Below the pieces are notes generated by a model, which was not told where the DNA came from, did no database searches, and was given only the letters and a program-made list of their open reading frames with translations. The translations under genes and the position numbers were made by a program. 40,296 nucleotides of DNA from NCBI RefSeq assembly GCF_020740895.1, contig NZ_JAILXP010000014.1, positions 1-40,296 of the forward strand. The letters run 5' to 3'. This stretch comes from Streptomyces sp. UNOB3_S3 (GTDB lineage Bacteria > Actinomycetota > Actinomycetes > Streptomycetales > Streptomycetaceae). How positions within the stretch are numbered: the stretch's first letter is position 1; every line of letters starts with the position of its first letter. This document shows, one piece after another, positions 13,976 to 22,385 of the stretch.

Positions 13976-16900
13976 TCAGCCGGCCCAGACGTCCTCGGCG
14001 TAGTGACCGGACTCCGCGAGGGAGGCCAGCCATGCGGCGGCCTCCTCGCCGGACGCGCCGGTGTTCTCGCGGTGGATCGCCATGAGCGCCTCCCGCACCG
14101 CGGGGGCCATGCGGCGGCCGTCGCCGCAGACGCGGACCCGGCCCCCGGCTTCCAGCGCGGCCCAGACCTCTTCGCTCTCGCGCGCGATGCGGTCCTGGAC
14201 GAAGCGGACGCCGTCCTCGGGCGCGTGCATGAAGGTGGGGCGCATGCTCACGGCTCCGGCCGCCTCGGCGGCTTCGAACTCCTCCCGGTGGAGGTAGTCG
14301 ACGTCGGGGTGGTCGCAGCCGAAGTAGCACAGCAGCGCTCCGGCCGACCGGGTGTACAGCCGGTCGAGGACCGCGCCGCGGAAGGGCGCCAGCCCGGTGC
14401 CCGCGCTGACCAGGACGACCGGCACGGACGGGTCCTCGGGCAGCCGGAATGCCTCGTTGCACGGCAGCACCCGGGCCTGGAGGGTGTCACCGGCCGTCAC
14501 GGTCCGGAGGTGGTGCGAGGCGATGCCGTGGAAGACGCCCTCGCCGCTCCGGTGGGGCGCGGTGAGCAGCGACACCATCAGGTCCACCTCGCCGGGAGAG
14601 GCGTCGGCGGACGAGGAGATCGAGTAGTGGCGCGGGCGCAGGACCGGCAGCAGCTCCAGGAAGCGCGCGAAGGGCAGTTCGCAGGCGCGGTGGTGCTCCA
14701 GCAGGTCCAGGACGCTGCGTCCGGCGGCCGTGACCCGCTCGTGGAAGGTCTCGGGGTCCGCCGCGGCGAGTTCGGCCAGGGGGCGCTTCTCGGGCGGGCA
14801 GCCGGTGTGCTCGGCGAGCACGGCGACCTGTTCCCGGGTGGCGGGGTCCTGCAGTTCCACGAAGTCGGTCAGCAGCCGGCGCAGGGTCAGCGGGCGGTCG
14901 ACGGGCAGGGTGTTGGCGCCGCGGCGGCGTGCGTGCAGCCGGACGGTACGGTCCAGGTCGAGGCCGAACCGGTCGGCGACCCGCCGTACGAGGGCGTCCG
15001 GGTTGCGCGGGAGCACGGCCAGGTGGTCGCCGGTGCGGTAGGTGATGCCCTCGGGCAGTCGCAGTCTCAGGAAGCGCTTGGAACGGCCGAGTTCGTGGTC
15101 CATGTCGACGAGCTCGTACGCGTCGAGCACCTCCATCGGCCGGAGGCCGTGCCGTGCCGCGAGTCCGCCGGTGACCGACTCGGGGGTGTCCTGGATCTCG
15201 TAGAGGCCCTGCTCCCGGCCCTGGCCCTCCTCCGGCCCGGCGGCCGGCGTGGCCCGGGCCGCCGGGTCGCCGTACCGCTCCAGCAGGGCGGTCCACAGGT
15301 CGCCCGTCCACCGGTCCACCGCGCCCGCGAAGTCACCGGAGGCGTCGGCGGCGCCTCGTTCCAGCAGTGGTGTGGCGCCGGCCGCCGCCAGGCGCTCGTC
15401 GATGAGGGAGGGGACGCGCTGGTAGGTGGCCGCCCAGTTGCGGTCGCCGACGCCGAGCACGGCGTACTGGACACCGTCGAGCGAGCCGGGGGCGAGTCCC
15501 TCCAGTGACGCGACGAATGCGGCGGCGTCGTCGGTGGGCCTGCCGTTGTAGGAGGCGGCCACGATCACCACCGGGCCCCCGGCGGCGCTCAGCTTGCCGG
15601 CGTGGTCGTCGAGGGGTGCCACGGACGAGGTGAACCCGTGCTCGTCGCCGTCCGCGGCCAGGTCGCGGGCGATGCCCGCGCAGGTGCCCAGGTTGGAGCC
15701 GTGCAGAACGGTGAGCGCGGTGCCGGTGGCGCGTCGGGCCGCGGGACGGTCCCGGCCGGCGGGGGCGCTGCTCGCGGCGGCCGTGGGCAGGCGGCGTTCG
15801 GCACTGGTGCGGCGGGCCAGCTCGAGGGTGAACCCGTCGGGCTTGATGGTGAGGGTCTGTTTGATCTTCAGCTGGTAGTCGGCGTGGTCGATCAGCCGGT
15901 AGCGGTGCGTCAGCAGGCCGAGCAGCAGGGTGGCCTCGTGCAGGGCGAACTGGCGGCCGATGCAGGCGCGTTCACCGTTGCCGAACGGCTTGAACAGGTG
16001 GAGCGGGCGCTTCTCCTCCCGCTCGGGTGCGAAGCGCTCGGGGTCGAACAGCTCGACGTTCTCGCCCCAGGCGGGGTCGCGGTGGAGGGCCGGGGTGTAG
16101 ACCGTGAGGGTCTCGCCCTCGCGCACGGCGTACCTGCCGCCGATGACGGTGTCCTCGAGGGGCTCCACGGCGAAGCCGGGCGCGGTCGGCCACAGCCTGA
16201 GGCTCTCGTTGAGCACTTGGCGGATGTAGGTGAGCTTGCCTATGTCGCCGTAGTCGAGTTCGGGGGTGTCCGTGTCGCCCCACAGGGCGTCCACCTCGGC
16301 CTGGGCCCGCGCGAGCACCTCGGGGTGCTTGGTCAGGTAGTACAGGGCGAAGGAGAGGGCGCCGCTGGTGGTCTCGTGCCCGGCGATGAGGAAGGTGATC
16401 ACCTGGTTGCGGATGTTCACGTCGTCCAGGACCTCACCCGTCACCGTGTCCCGGGTGTGCAGCATCCGGCCCAGCAGATCGTCCGTGCTCGTGTCGCCGG
16501 ACGCCCTGCGCCGCCGGACGACCTCGTCGACCAGGTCCGTCATCAGTTCGACGTCCCGGCGGAACTGCTCGGCCTCCTTCCGTTTGAACAGCTCCGCGCC
16601 CGGGATGGCCTCGACCCTGTCCTGGGAGAAGGCCAGCGCCCGTGACATCGCCTCGACGAAGGGGTGCGGCTCGTCACGGCGGAACGACCCGAAATCGTAG
16701 GCGAAGCCGCACAACCCGATGGTGTCGAAGGTCAGCCGGGTCATGTCCTCGGGGACGCCCACCGCCCGCGCCCCGGCGTCCCGGTCCCACTTGGCGATCA
16801 GGGACCGCGCGACCCCGAGCATGGTGCCGTGGTAGTCGCGCATCGCGCCGAGCGAGAACGCCGGCATCAGGATGTCGTGGGCCTTGCGCCAGTTCGGCTC

Positions 16901-17200
16901 GTGGTTGAAGGCGGTGAACAGACCGTCCCCGGCGAACCGGCGGACCTCGATCAGGTCCGGGGACAGGCTCTTGCGGAACCGGGACTCGTCCGACAGCTCC
17001 GTCACCAGATCCAGGCCGCCGACGACCACGGTCCCGGTCCCGAAGACGCGGAACCGGAACACCGGCCCCATCTCCTTGATCTCCTTCATCAGGAGGTCGT
17101 GGCCGTCGGCGCTCTTGAGCAGCTCGAGGGCGTGGCCGATCAGGGGCAGCGCTGGACGCTCGGGGATCGCCTGGGCAGCGCCAACGGACGCGTGAGCCAT
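13976..17200 (-). CDS. Self-sufficient cytochrome P450/NADPH-P450 reductase fusion (CYP102 family)
   Basis: 1074 residues from ATG 17200 with an aaaggcgg ribosome site; GTG 17221 is a possible longer start. Haem domain: IPERPALPLIGHALELLK, oxygen-activating I-helix AGHETTS (273-279), ESLR, and haem ligand Cys413 in FGNGERACIGRQFA. After a linker of about 40 residues the FMN domain starts (LTVLHGSNLGTCAGIARDLA). The FAD/NADPH reductase follows (RHYSISSSAD, VSAGTGLAPFRG, VCGDGRRMAPAVREAL). Size and order match P450-BM3. The family hydroxylates fatty acids or similar lipids near the chain end. All cofactor motifs are intact. The promoter holds a 28-bp palindrome. Confidence 0.96.
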   Translation of the reverse strand: MAHASVGAAQAIPERPALPLIGHALELLKSADGHDLLMKEIKEMGPVFRFRVFGTGTVVVGGLDLVTELSDESRFRKSLSPDLIEVRRFAGDGLFTAFNHEPNWRKAHDILMPAFSLGAMRDYHGTMLGVARSLIAKWDRDAGARAVGVPEDMTRLTFDTIGLCGFAYDFGSFRRDEPHPFVEAMSRALAFSQDRVEAIPGAELFKRKEAEQFRRDVELMTDLVDEVVRRRRASGDTSTDDLLGRMLHTRDTVTGEVLDDVNIRNQVITFLIAGHETTSGALSFALYYLTKHPEVLARAQAEVDALWGDTDTPELDYGDIGKLTYIRQVLNESLRLWPTAPGFAVEPLEDTVIGGRYAVREGETLTVYTPALHRDPAWGENVELFDPERFAPEREEKRPLHLFKPFGNGERACIGRQFALHEATLLLGLLTHRYRLIDHADYQLKIKQTLTIKPDGFTLELARRTSAERRLPTAAASSAPAGRDRPAARRATGTALTVLHGSNLGTCAGIARDLAADGDEHGFTSSVAPLDDHAGKLSAAGGPVVIVAASYNGRPTDDAAAFVASLEGLAPGSLDGVQYAVLGVGDRNWAATYQRVPSLIDERLAAAGATPLLERGAADASGDFAGAVDRWTGDLWTALLERYGDPAARATPAAGPEEGQGREQGLYEIQDTPESVTGGLAARHGLRPMEVLDAYELVDMDHELGRSKRFLRLRLPEGITYRTGDHLAVLPRNPDALVRRVADRFGLDLDRTVRLHARRRGANTLPVDRPLTLRRLLTDFVELQDPATREQVAVLAEHTGCPPEKRPLAELAAADPETFHERVTAAGRSVLDLLEHHRACELPFARFLELLPVLRPRHYSISSSADASPGEVDLMVSLLTAPHRSGEGVFHGIASHHLRTVTAGDTLQARVLPCNEAFRLPEDPSVPVVLVSAGTGLAPFRGAVLDRLYTRSAGALLCYFGCDHPDVDYLHREEFEAAEAAGAVSMRPTFMHAPEDGVRFVQDRIARESEEVWAALEAGGRVRVCGDGRRMAPAVREALMAIHRENTGASGEEAAAWLASLAESGHYAEDVWAG

Positions 17201-17250
17201 GAAGGCCGCCTTTCGTTTCACACCAGCAGTCGATTGCGGACCAACGTACG

Positions 17251-17278
17251 CCCGACATTGTCGGGCGACAATGTCGGG
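17251..17278. promoter_or_regulatory. Perfect 13-2-13 palindrome in the P450 promoter
   Basis: cccgacattgtcg (17251-17263), spacer gg, cgacaatgtcggg (17266-17278). This 28-bp perfect inverted repeat lies 51 bp upstream of the P450 start. Its size and symmetry fit a dimeric repressor operator, most likely for a TetR-type protein. It differs from the palindrome in front of the neighbouring TetR gene, so the repressor may be another protein. Confidence 0.85.
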
Positions 17279-17300
17279 CGATTGTGTTGATGGACACGGT

Positions 17301-17315
17301 TGGTCGACTCAACCA
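17301..17315. promoter_or_regulatory. Second dyad upstream of the P450 (TGGTCGA-C-TCAACCA)
   Basis: tggtcga, one central c, tcaacca form an imperfect dyad 23 bp beyond the large palindrome. The half-site ggtcga is the same word that makes the palindrome before the TetR gene (13275-13280), so this is the better candidate for that TetR protein. Confidence 0.45.
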
Positions 17316-17356
17316 GGGAAGGGTGTGAGGCGTCGGTCAGCAGGCCTGAGGCGGGG

Positions 17357-17917
17357 TCAGCGGGCCGCCGTGTGGGCGGACTTCTTGCGGGCGCGGTACG
17401 CGGCCGCCTTGATCTTGTTGCCGCAGGACTCCATGCCGCACCACTGGCGGCGCGTGCCCCGCGAGCGGTCGATGTAGGTGCGGGTGCACTCCGGGTTGCC
17501 GCATTCCTTGAGCAGGGGCACGTCCTCCCCGCTCAGCAGCTCGACGGCGTGACGCGCCACCAGGGAGAGCGCTTCTTCCGGCGTCGCTTGCGTCCAGCGC
17601 CCCGACGGGGTGAGCTGCGGCACCGCGGGCGGCTTGCGTGCCGCGTCGTTCACCACGGCCAGGGCCGCCCTGTCGTACTCCTCCCCGAGCCGACGGGCCG
17701 TGACCAGCTGGTAGACGGCTTCGCGCACGGCCCTCGCCTGCTCGACGTCGGCCTCCCGCCCGGGGGAGACCGCGTCGACGAGGCCGGACTCCACGTACCA
17801 CGCGGTCAGTCTGGCGGGCGTCGTGAACATCTCGAAGCGCACCGAGCGGCGCGCGCGCAGTGTCGCGGCGAAGTCGAGTGCCGGGTTTCCGCACACGAAG
17901 ACATGGTCGAGATTCAC
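17357..17917 (-). CDS. CGNR zinc-finger / ABATE domain regulator
   Basis: 186 residues from GTG 17917 (VNLDHVFVCGNPALDFAATL). The N-terminal ABATE-like domain includes NPALDFAATL, ARLTAWYVESGLVD and the helix around AVREAVYQLVTAR. The C-terminal CGNR zinc finger has four cysteines in CGNPECTRTYIDRSRGTRR, QWCGMESCGNKIKAAAYRAR, ending in a basic tail. Proteins of this layout are thought to be stress-linked transcription regulators; the DNA target is unknown. It reads towards the P450 promoter and stops about 80 bp before the 28-bp palindrome, but there is no direct evidence that it acts there. Confidence 0.9.
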   Translation of the reverse strand: MNLDHVFVCGNPALDFAATLRARRSVRFEMFTTPARLTAWYVESGLVDAVSPGREADVEQARAVREAVYQLVTARRLGEEYDRAALAVVNDAARKPPAVPQLTPSGRWTQATPEEALSLVARHAVELLSGEDVPLLKECGNPECTRTYIDRSRGTRRQWCGMESCGNKIKAAAYRARKKSAHTAAR

Positions 17918-17996
17918 ATCACCATTCTGACAGGTGACGACGAGGCCGGGCAAGGTCCGCCGCCTGCCGGAGCGGCGCGCGTCCGGTCGCCTCTGT

Positions 17997-18191
17997 TCAG
18001 AGGCCGAGGTCGACGGCGAGGCAGGAGAAGAACTTCCACGACCCTTCGGGGTCATGGGCGTGACACGTCGAGCCGCTCGCCGTAGCCGCCCTCTCCTCGA
18101 CCATGTCCTCGTAGCGGATGGGCTCGGGCAGCTTGCCGAACCGCGCTCGGCGTGCCGCTGCGGCGCCGTCCGTGGTGTTCCGGTGTTCCAT
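17997..18191 (-). CDS. Small hypothetical protein (64 residues)
   Basis: ATG 18191 is preceded by ggag at 8 nt (acggagtccgatc) and lies 36 nt after the alpha/beta hydrolase stop, so the two are probably co-transcribed. The product is hydrophilic at the start (ARFGKLPEPIRYEDMVEERA) with a cysteine/histidine patch near the end (GSTCHAHDPEGSWKFFSCLA). I do not recognise the family. It could be a small RiPP-like or accessory protein; no modifying enzymes are next to it. Confidence 0.6.
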   Translation of the reverse strand: MEHRNTTDGAAAARRARFGKLPEPIRYEDMVEERAATASGSTCHAHDPEGSWKFFSCLAVDLGL

Positions 18192-18227
18192 GATCGGACT
18201 CCGTTTCGGTCTGGGGCGGATACGTCG

Positions 18228-19289
18228 TCAGAAACGGTCCACGTCGACGACGGCCTGGGCGAAGGCGGCGGGTGCCTCCTGCGGCAGGTTGTGGCCGATC
18301 CACTTGAGGGTTCGGTGCTCGTACGCGCCCGTGAACCTGTCCCGGTACGAGGCGCCGTCGCCCGGGGCCGTGAAAGGGTCCCGCTCGGGGTCGAGGGTGA
18401 TGGTGGGGACCTCGATGACCGGCCGCGCGGCGAGCCGCTTCTCCGGCCCGTCGTAGCGGCGCTCGCCGTCGGCGAGGCCCAGGCGCCAGCGGTAGTTGTG
18501 GATGACGACGGCCGCGTAGTCGGGGTTGTCGAACGCCGCCGCGGTGCGCTCGAACGTGGCGTCGTCGAACTGCCACGTAGGAGAGACGGTGTCCCAGACG
18601 AGCCTGGTCAGGTCGTGCCGCAGGGTCTTGTCCTCCATGGCGAGCCGGCCTCGCTCGGTGGAGAAGTAGTACTGGTACCACCAGGCGTGTTCGGCTTTGG
18701 GAGGCAGCGGCTTCAGATTCGCCTGACGGTCGGTGATGAGGTATCCGCCCACGGACACCAGGGCCTTGCAGCGTTCGGGCCGGAGCGCGGCGACGATGCC
18801 GGCGGTGCGCGAGCCCCAGTCGAAGCCGGCCAGGACCGCCTTCTCGATCTTCAGGGCGTCCATCAGGGCGATGAGGTCGAGGGCGATGGCCGACTGCTGA
18901 CCGTTCCGGAACGTCCGGCCGGAGAGGAAGCGCGTCGTGCCGTGCCCGCGCAGATACGGGACGATCACCCGGTAGCCCTCCTCGGCGAGGAGAGGGGCGA
19001 CGTCGACGTAGCTGTGGATGTCGTACGGCCAGCCGTGCAGGCAGATGACCACGGGGCCGTGCGCGGGGCCCAGTTCGGCGTAGCCGACATCGAGTACGCC
19101 GGCCTTGACCTGCTTCAACCGCGGAAAGGTGGTGTGCGCTTCGTGGGTGACCGCGTGGGCGGTCGATGCCCCGGATGGGTTCCGAGTGGCGGCGGACGCG
19201 GCCTGCGAGCCCCGCAGGCCGGTCAGTGAGGCGGCGGCCGCGCTCGTGCCCAGCCCCAGGGCCCTGCCGAAGTTACGCCTGTTCATCAT
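18228..19289 (-). CDS. Alpha/beta hydrolase, epoxide hydrolase-like, Tat-exported
   Basis: 353 residues from ATG 19289 with ggag 8 nt upstream. The N-terminus MMNRRNFGRALGLGTSAAAA has a twin-arginine motif (NRRNFGR) and a hydrophobic stretch, so export by Tat is likely. The catalytic domain shows the oxyanion motif CLHGWPYD, nucleophile Asp in AGFDWGSR, an acidic residue in TITLDPERDPF and the general-base His in WIGHNLPQEAP. An aspartate nucleophile points to the epoxide hydrolase/haloalkane dehalogenase branch rather than esterases. Substrate unknown. A small gene follows 36 nt downstream. Confidence 0.9.
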   Translation of the reverse strand: MMNRRNFGRALGLGTSAAAASLTGLRGSQAASAATRNPSGASTAHAVTHEAHTTFPRLKQVKAGVLDVGYAELGPAHGPVVICLHGWPYDIHSYVDVAPLLAEEGYRVIVPYLRGHGTTRFLSGRTFRNGQQSAIALDLIALMDALKIEKAVLAGFDWGSRTAGIVAALRPERCKALVSVGGYLITDRQANLKPLPPKAEHAWWYQYYFSTERGRLAMEDKTLRHDLTRLVWDTVSPTWQFDDATFERTAAAFDNPDYAAVVIHNYRWRLGLADGERRYDGPEKRLAARPVIEVPTITLDPERDPFTAPGDGASYRDRFTGAYEHRTLKWIGHNLPQEAPAAFAQAVVDVDRF

Positions 19290-19351
19290 GCGAATCACTC
19301 CGTGCGTCGATGTGCACCGACTTCTTCGGTGACCGACTGTCGCACAGGGCT

Positions 19352-19374
19352 CGTCACCAGTCAAACAGGTGACG
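19352..19374. promoter_or_regulatory. 7-9-7 inverted repeat in the divergent hydrolase/I36 promoter region
   Basis: cgtcacc (19352-19358) and ggtgacg (19368-19374) are perfect inverted repeats spaced by 9 nt. They lie between the divergent starts at 19289 and 19503 and could be an operator. No regulator gene is adjacent. Confidence 0.45.
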
Positions 19375-19502
19375 CGGCGACAACCGCCTGGCTGTCAGGC
19401 CGCCTCGGGGCGCGGGCGAGACGCGGCCTTGGCACCGAGCACCGGTTCCTCGATCCTTGACGTAGCGGGCGAACGGCCCCGACGCACGAGGAGTACACGT
19501 CC

Positions 19503-19910
19503 ATGAGAAGCACCCTGCGCGCCCTGCTCGTTCCGATGGCCGCCATGGCCGCCACCGCGCTGCCGGTCTCCACGGCCCACGCCGCCGACGGATACGACCG
19601 CTGCCCTGACGGCTACTACTGCATGTTCTCGGGCCTCGATGGCACCGGCGACATGGTCAAACTACGCGGGAGCGTGCCGGACCTCGCGACTGTCGGCATG
19701 AACGACCGGGCCAAATCGGACTGGAACCGCACCGCTTCGACCATCTACCTCTGGTCCGAGGCCAACTACACCGGCTGCACCGCGGTCACATCCGCCGGGC
19801 CGACCGGCAAGGGCAACTTCTTCCCCGATTACCGGGACTTCTTCAGCTCCGTGCAGTTCGACGGTCCGGGCGGCCCGAGCTGCGGCACGCCGCCCGGCGA
19901 GGGCCGCTGA
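19503..19910 (+). CDS. Secreted peptidase inhibitor family I36 protein
   Basis: 135 residues from ATG 19503. A Sec signal peptide (MRSTLRALLVPMAAMAATAL, cleavage likely after AHA) leads to a mature domain of about 108 residues. It contains CPDGYYCMFSGLDGTGDMVK, WNRTASTIYLWSEANYTGCT and NFFPDYRDFFSSVQF. This crystallin-like pattern with C-P-x-G-x-x-C is typical of the I36 (SMI metalloproteinase inhibitor) family, although many members have not been tested as inhibitors. It converges on the VOC gene with a gap of only 36 nt. Confidence 0.88.
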   Translation: MRSTLRALLVPMAAMAATALPVSTAHAADGYDRCPDGYYCMFSGLDGTGDMVKLRGSVPDLATVGMNDRAKSDWNRTASTIYLWSEANYTGCTAVTSAGPTGKGNFFPDYRDFFSSVQFDGPGGPSCGTPPGEGR

Positions 19911-19946
19911 CCGCCCAGGTTTCGGGTGGTGCCGCGGCGGCGAACG

Positions 19947-20732
19947 TCAGGACTCGACACTCCTGATGACCGCGAACGGGGCTCCGAAGGGGTCCAGGAA
20001 CATGGCCACGCGCCCGATGCCCGGGGCGTCCATGGGCGGGATGAGGACGATGGCGCCGTGCTCCGACGCCACGGCCACCGTGGCGTCGCAGTCGGCGACC
20101 TCGAAGTACGGGTGCCACTCGGAACGGGAGCCCCCGGCCATATGCCCCTCGGGCAGCTGCATGAGGCCACCGTGCGCGGCGTCCGCTCCCCCACCCGCCG
20201 GCGCGGCGATCTTGTACTCGAGGCCGCCGCCCACCGGCACGTCCCGGGTGTCCCAGGGCAGGACGGAACGGTAGAACGCGTCCGCCGCCGTCAGGTCCGT
20301 CGTGTACAGCTCGACCCAACCGACCGAGCCCGGGGCGTTGACCAGGTCCACCCCCGCCACGTCACCGGGCTGCCAGATCGCGAACTCGGCGCCGGTGGGG
20401 TCGGTGAAGCCGGCCATCCGGCCCGCGGTGAAGACATCGCCCGGCGGGATGCGGACCGTGCCGCCCGACTGCTCCACGGCCTTCGCCGTGGCGTCGGCGT
20501 CCTCCGTGCGGAAGTACACCGTCCAGGCCGAGCCGGCGCCCTCCTCCGTCAGCGGTCCGATACCGGCGACGGTTCTGCCGCCCAGGCGGAAGAAGCCGTA
20601 GCCGACGGCGGGGCCGGCCGAGGCGTACTCCCAGCCGAAGAGCGCGCCGTAGAACGCCACGGCGGCGTCGATGTCGGGGGTGCCGAGGTCGAGCCAGGCC
20701 GGCTCGCCGGGGACATGGGTGGACGTCAGCAT
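19947..20732 (-). CDS. Two-domain VOC (glyoxalase-like) protein
   Basis: 261 residues from ATG 20732 (MLTSTHVPGEPAWLDLGTPD). Two VOC modules follow each other. The first contains DIDAAVAFYGALFGWEYASA and ends FTDPTGAEFAIWQPGD; the second contains VGWVELYTTDLTAADAFYRS and ends MFLDPFGAPFAVIRSVES. The layout matches proteins called hydroxylase or 27 kDa antigen Cfp30B-like in actinobacteria. Metal ligands are not conserved clearly enough to predict chemistry. The frame is open to 20834, but the family starts at 20732. Confidence 0.9.
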   Translation of the reverse strand: MLTSTHVPGEPAWLDLGTPDIDAAVAFYGALFGWEYASAGPAVGYGFFRLGGRTVAGIGPLTEEGAGSAWTVYFRTEDADATAKAVEQSGGTVRIPPGDVFTAGRMAGFTDPTGAEFAIWQPGDVAGVDLVNAPGSVGWVELYTTDLTAADAFYRSVLPWDTRDVPVGGGLEYKIAAPAGGGADAAHGGLMQLPEGHMAGGSRSEWHPYFEVADCDATVAVASEHGAIVLIPPMDAPGIGRVAMFLDPFGAPFAVIRSVES

Positions 20733-20899
20733 CGGGTGCCCTTTCGGCCGCGGGAGCGTGTCGGTGCGCCCGGTGGGGGCCGGGCGGCCGTGCGGGAGAC
20801 GATCGGCTCTCAGCATGGCAGGGGGGACTGACAATCCCGCCGAGGCGCCGACCGGCGTGCCGGGGAGACGGGCGTGGCCCCGTCACGACGCGCGGCGGG

Positions 20900-21850
20900 T
20901 CAGCGCATGACCGGGCGTTCCCCCGCCTCGAGTTCGGCGGCGTACGGCGGCCGCGCTCCCGCCCGGGAGCAGGTCAGCGCGGCGGCGCGGGCGGCGAAGG
21001 CCAGGACGTCGTGCCATTGGTCCGCGTCCAGGGCGGGCGTACCGGTGAGCGCGCCGTGGTGGTCCAGGCGGTGCAGCAGCGCGGCGTTGACGGTGTCGCC
21101 GGCCCCGATGGTGTCCACGACGTCCGTCTCCGTGCCGGGAACGGACAGTTCGAGGCCGTCGCGGGTGCGGACGGTCAGGCCGGCGCCGCCCCGGGTGAGC
21201 ACGACGGCGTACGGGCCCGACGCGAGCCACTCCTCGACGGCGGCTGCGAGGGCGGTGGATCCCGCGAGCCAGGCCGCGTCCTCCTCGGAGAGCTTGAGCA
21301 CGGTGGTGTGGGGCAGCCAGGAGCGGAAACGGGCCCGGTAGGCGTCGGCGTCGGGGATGAGGCCCGGCCGGATGTTCGGGTCGAGCACGGTGAACAGGCC
21401 GTTCCCGGACGCGCGGCGCATCAGCTCCTCGTACGCCCCGGCCCCCGGTTCCAGGACGAGGGAGCAGGTGCCGAAGGAGATCGCGCGGGCCTCCGCGGGG
21501 AGACCGGCGGGGAGCCGGAAGAGGCGGTCCGCGGTGCCCTCCGCGTGGAAGGTGTACGTGGCCGAGCCGCCGTCGCCGATGTGCGCCACCGCGAGGGTGG
21601 TGGGTTCGGGGCCGCGCTGGACCAGGGAGGTGTCCACGCCGTCCGCCGTCAGGGCACGCAGGAGGGCCTCGCCGAAGTGGTCGGTGGACAGCCGGGAGCA
21701 GAAGGCGGCCGGTGAGCCGAGGCGGGCGAGGGCGACGGCGGTGTTGTAGGGGCCGCCGCCGCGCCGGGGCAGCAGGGCGGGCAGCTCGTCGTCGGCGGCG
21801 GGCCCCGCGGGGACGAGGTCGATGAGGGCTTCCCCGGCGACAATGATCAT
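20900..21850 (-). CDS. PfkB family carbohydrate kinase (fructokinase-like)
   Basis: 316 residues from ATG 21850. N-terminal MIIVAGEALIDLVPAG and GGGPYNTAVALARLGSPAAF are the first PfkB signature. DPNIRPGLIPD is typical of fructokinases and 2-keto-3-deoxygluconate kinases. VVDTIGAGDTVNAALLHRL carries the catalytic Asp of the second signature (G-A-G-D). The enzyme should phosphorylate a ketose sugar with ATP. The ATG lies 1 nt after the TGA of the GNAT gene (TGACATG), so the two are translationally coupled. Confidence 0.92.
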   Translation of the reverse strand: MIIVAGEALIDLVPAGPAADDELPALLPRRGGGPYNTAVALARLGSPAAFCSRLSTDHFGEALLRALTADGVDTSLVQRGPEPTTLAVAHIGDGGSATYTFHAEGTADRLFRLPAGLPAEARAISFGTCSLVLEPGAGAYEELMRRASGNGLFTVLDPNIRPGLIPDADAYRARFRSWLPHTTVLKLSEEDAAWLAGSTALAAAVEEWLASGPYAVVLTRGGAGLTVRTRDGLELSVPGTETDVVDTIGAGDTVNAALLHRLDHHGALTGTPALDADQWHDVLAFAARAAALTCSRAGARPPYAAELEAGERPVMR

Positions 21851-21851
21851 G

Positions 21852-22385
21852 TCAGTCCCGCTTCCAGTCCTCGGCGAGGAGCCCGAGCAGCACCTCGTCC
21901 AGGAACTCGCCCATCACCCAGGCCGAGGAGCGCAGCACGCCCTCGCGGACGAAGCCGTTGAGCTCGGCGGAGCGCAGCATCGCGGCGTTGTCCGCCAGCG
22001 TCTCGATCTGCAGCCGCCGCAGGCCGCGCACGACGAAACCGTAGTGGCACAGCGTCGCGACCACGTTGGTGCCGTAGCCCTTGCCCCGGGAGGAGGGCAG
22101 CAGCCCCAGCCCTATGTGCGCCGACCGGTTGTGGTTGTCGATGCCCCACAGCGTCGCGGTGCCGATCAGGGTGTCGCCCTCCAGCTCCACCACGGAGAAC
22201 TGGACGTGCCCCTGCTCCTTGTCGTCCACCACGAGCCGAGGGTCCTTCGAGCCGGGCGTGATCGGCCGCCACGGCCCGCTCTCGGCCCGCGAGGAGTTGA
22301 CCACGTCGTCGTAGAGCTCGGCCCGGAGTATCGGGATGTCGTCCTCGTGCCGGGCCCTGAGCCCGACCTTGCCACCTCTCAGCAT
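21852..22385 (-). CDS. GNAT acetyltransferase, RimJ/RimL type
   Basis: 177 residues from ATG 22385 (MLRGGKVGLRARHEDDIPIL). The acetyl-CoA loop is in IGLGLLPSSRGKGYGTNVVA. It is followed by the RimL-type pattern LQIETLADNAAMLRSAELNG and FVREGVLR. These enzymes acetylate N-terminal amines or small amines. The gene is first in a two-gene unit with the PfkB kinase. Its promoter should lie in the long AT-richer gap upstream. Confidence 0.9.
   Translation of the reverse strand: MLRGGKVGLRARHEDDIPILRAELYDDVVNSSRAESGPWRPITPGSKDPRLVVDDKEQGHVQFSVVELEGDTLIGTATLWGIDNHNRSAHIGLGLLPSSRGKGYGTNVVATLCHYGFVVRGLRRLQIETLADNAAMLRSAELNGFVREGVLRSSAWVMGEFLDEVLLGLLAEDWKRD

Noticed and set aside
14003..15508. Long plus-strand open frame antisense to the P450 reductase half
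   Set aside because: No family features, no ribosome site; the minus strand encodes complete FMN and FAD domains.
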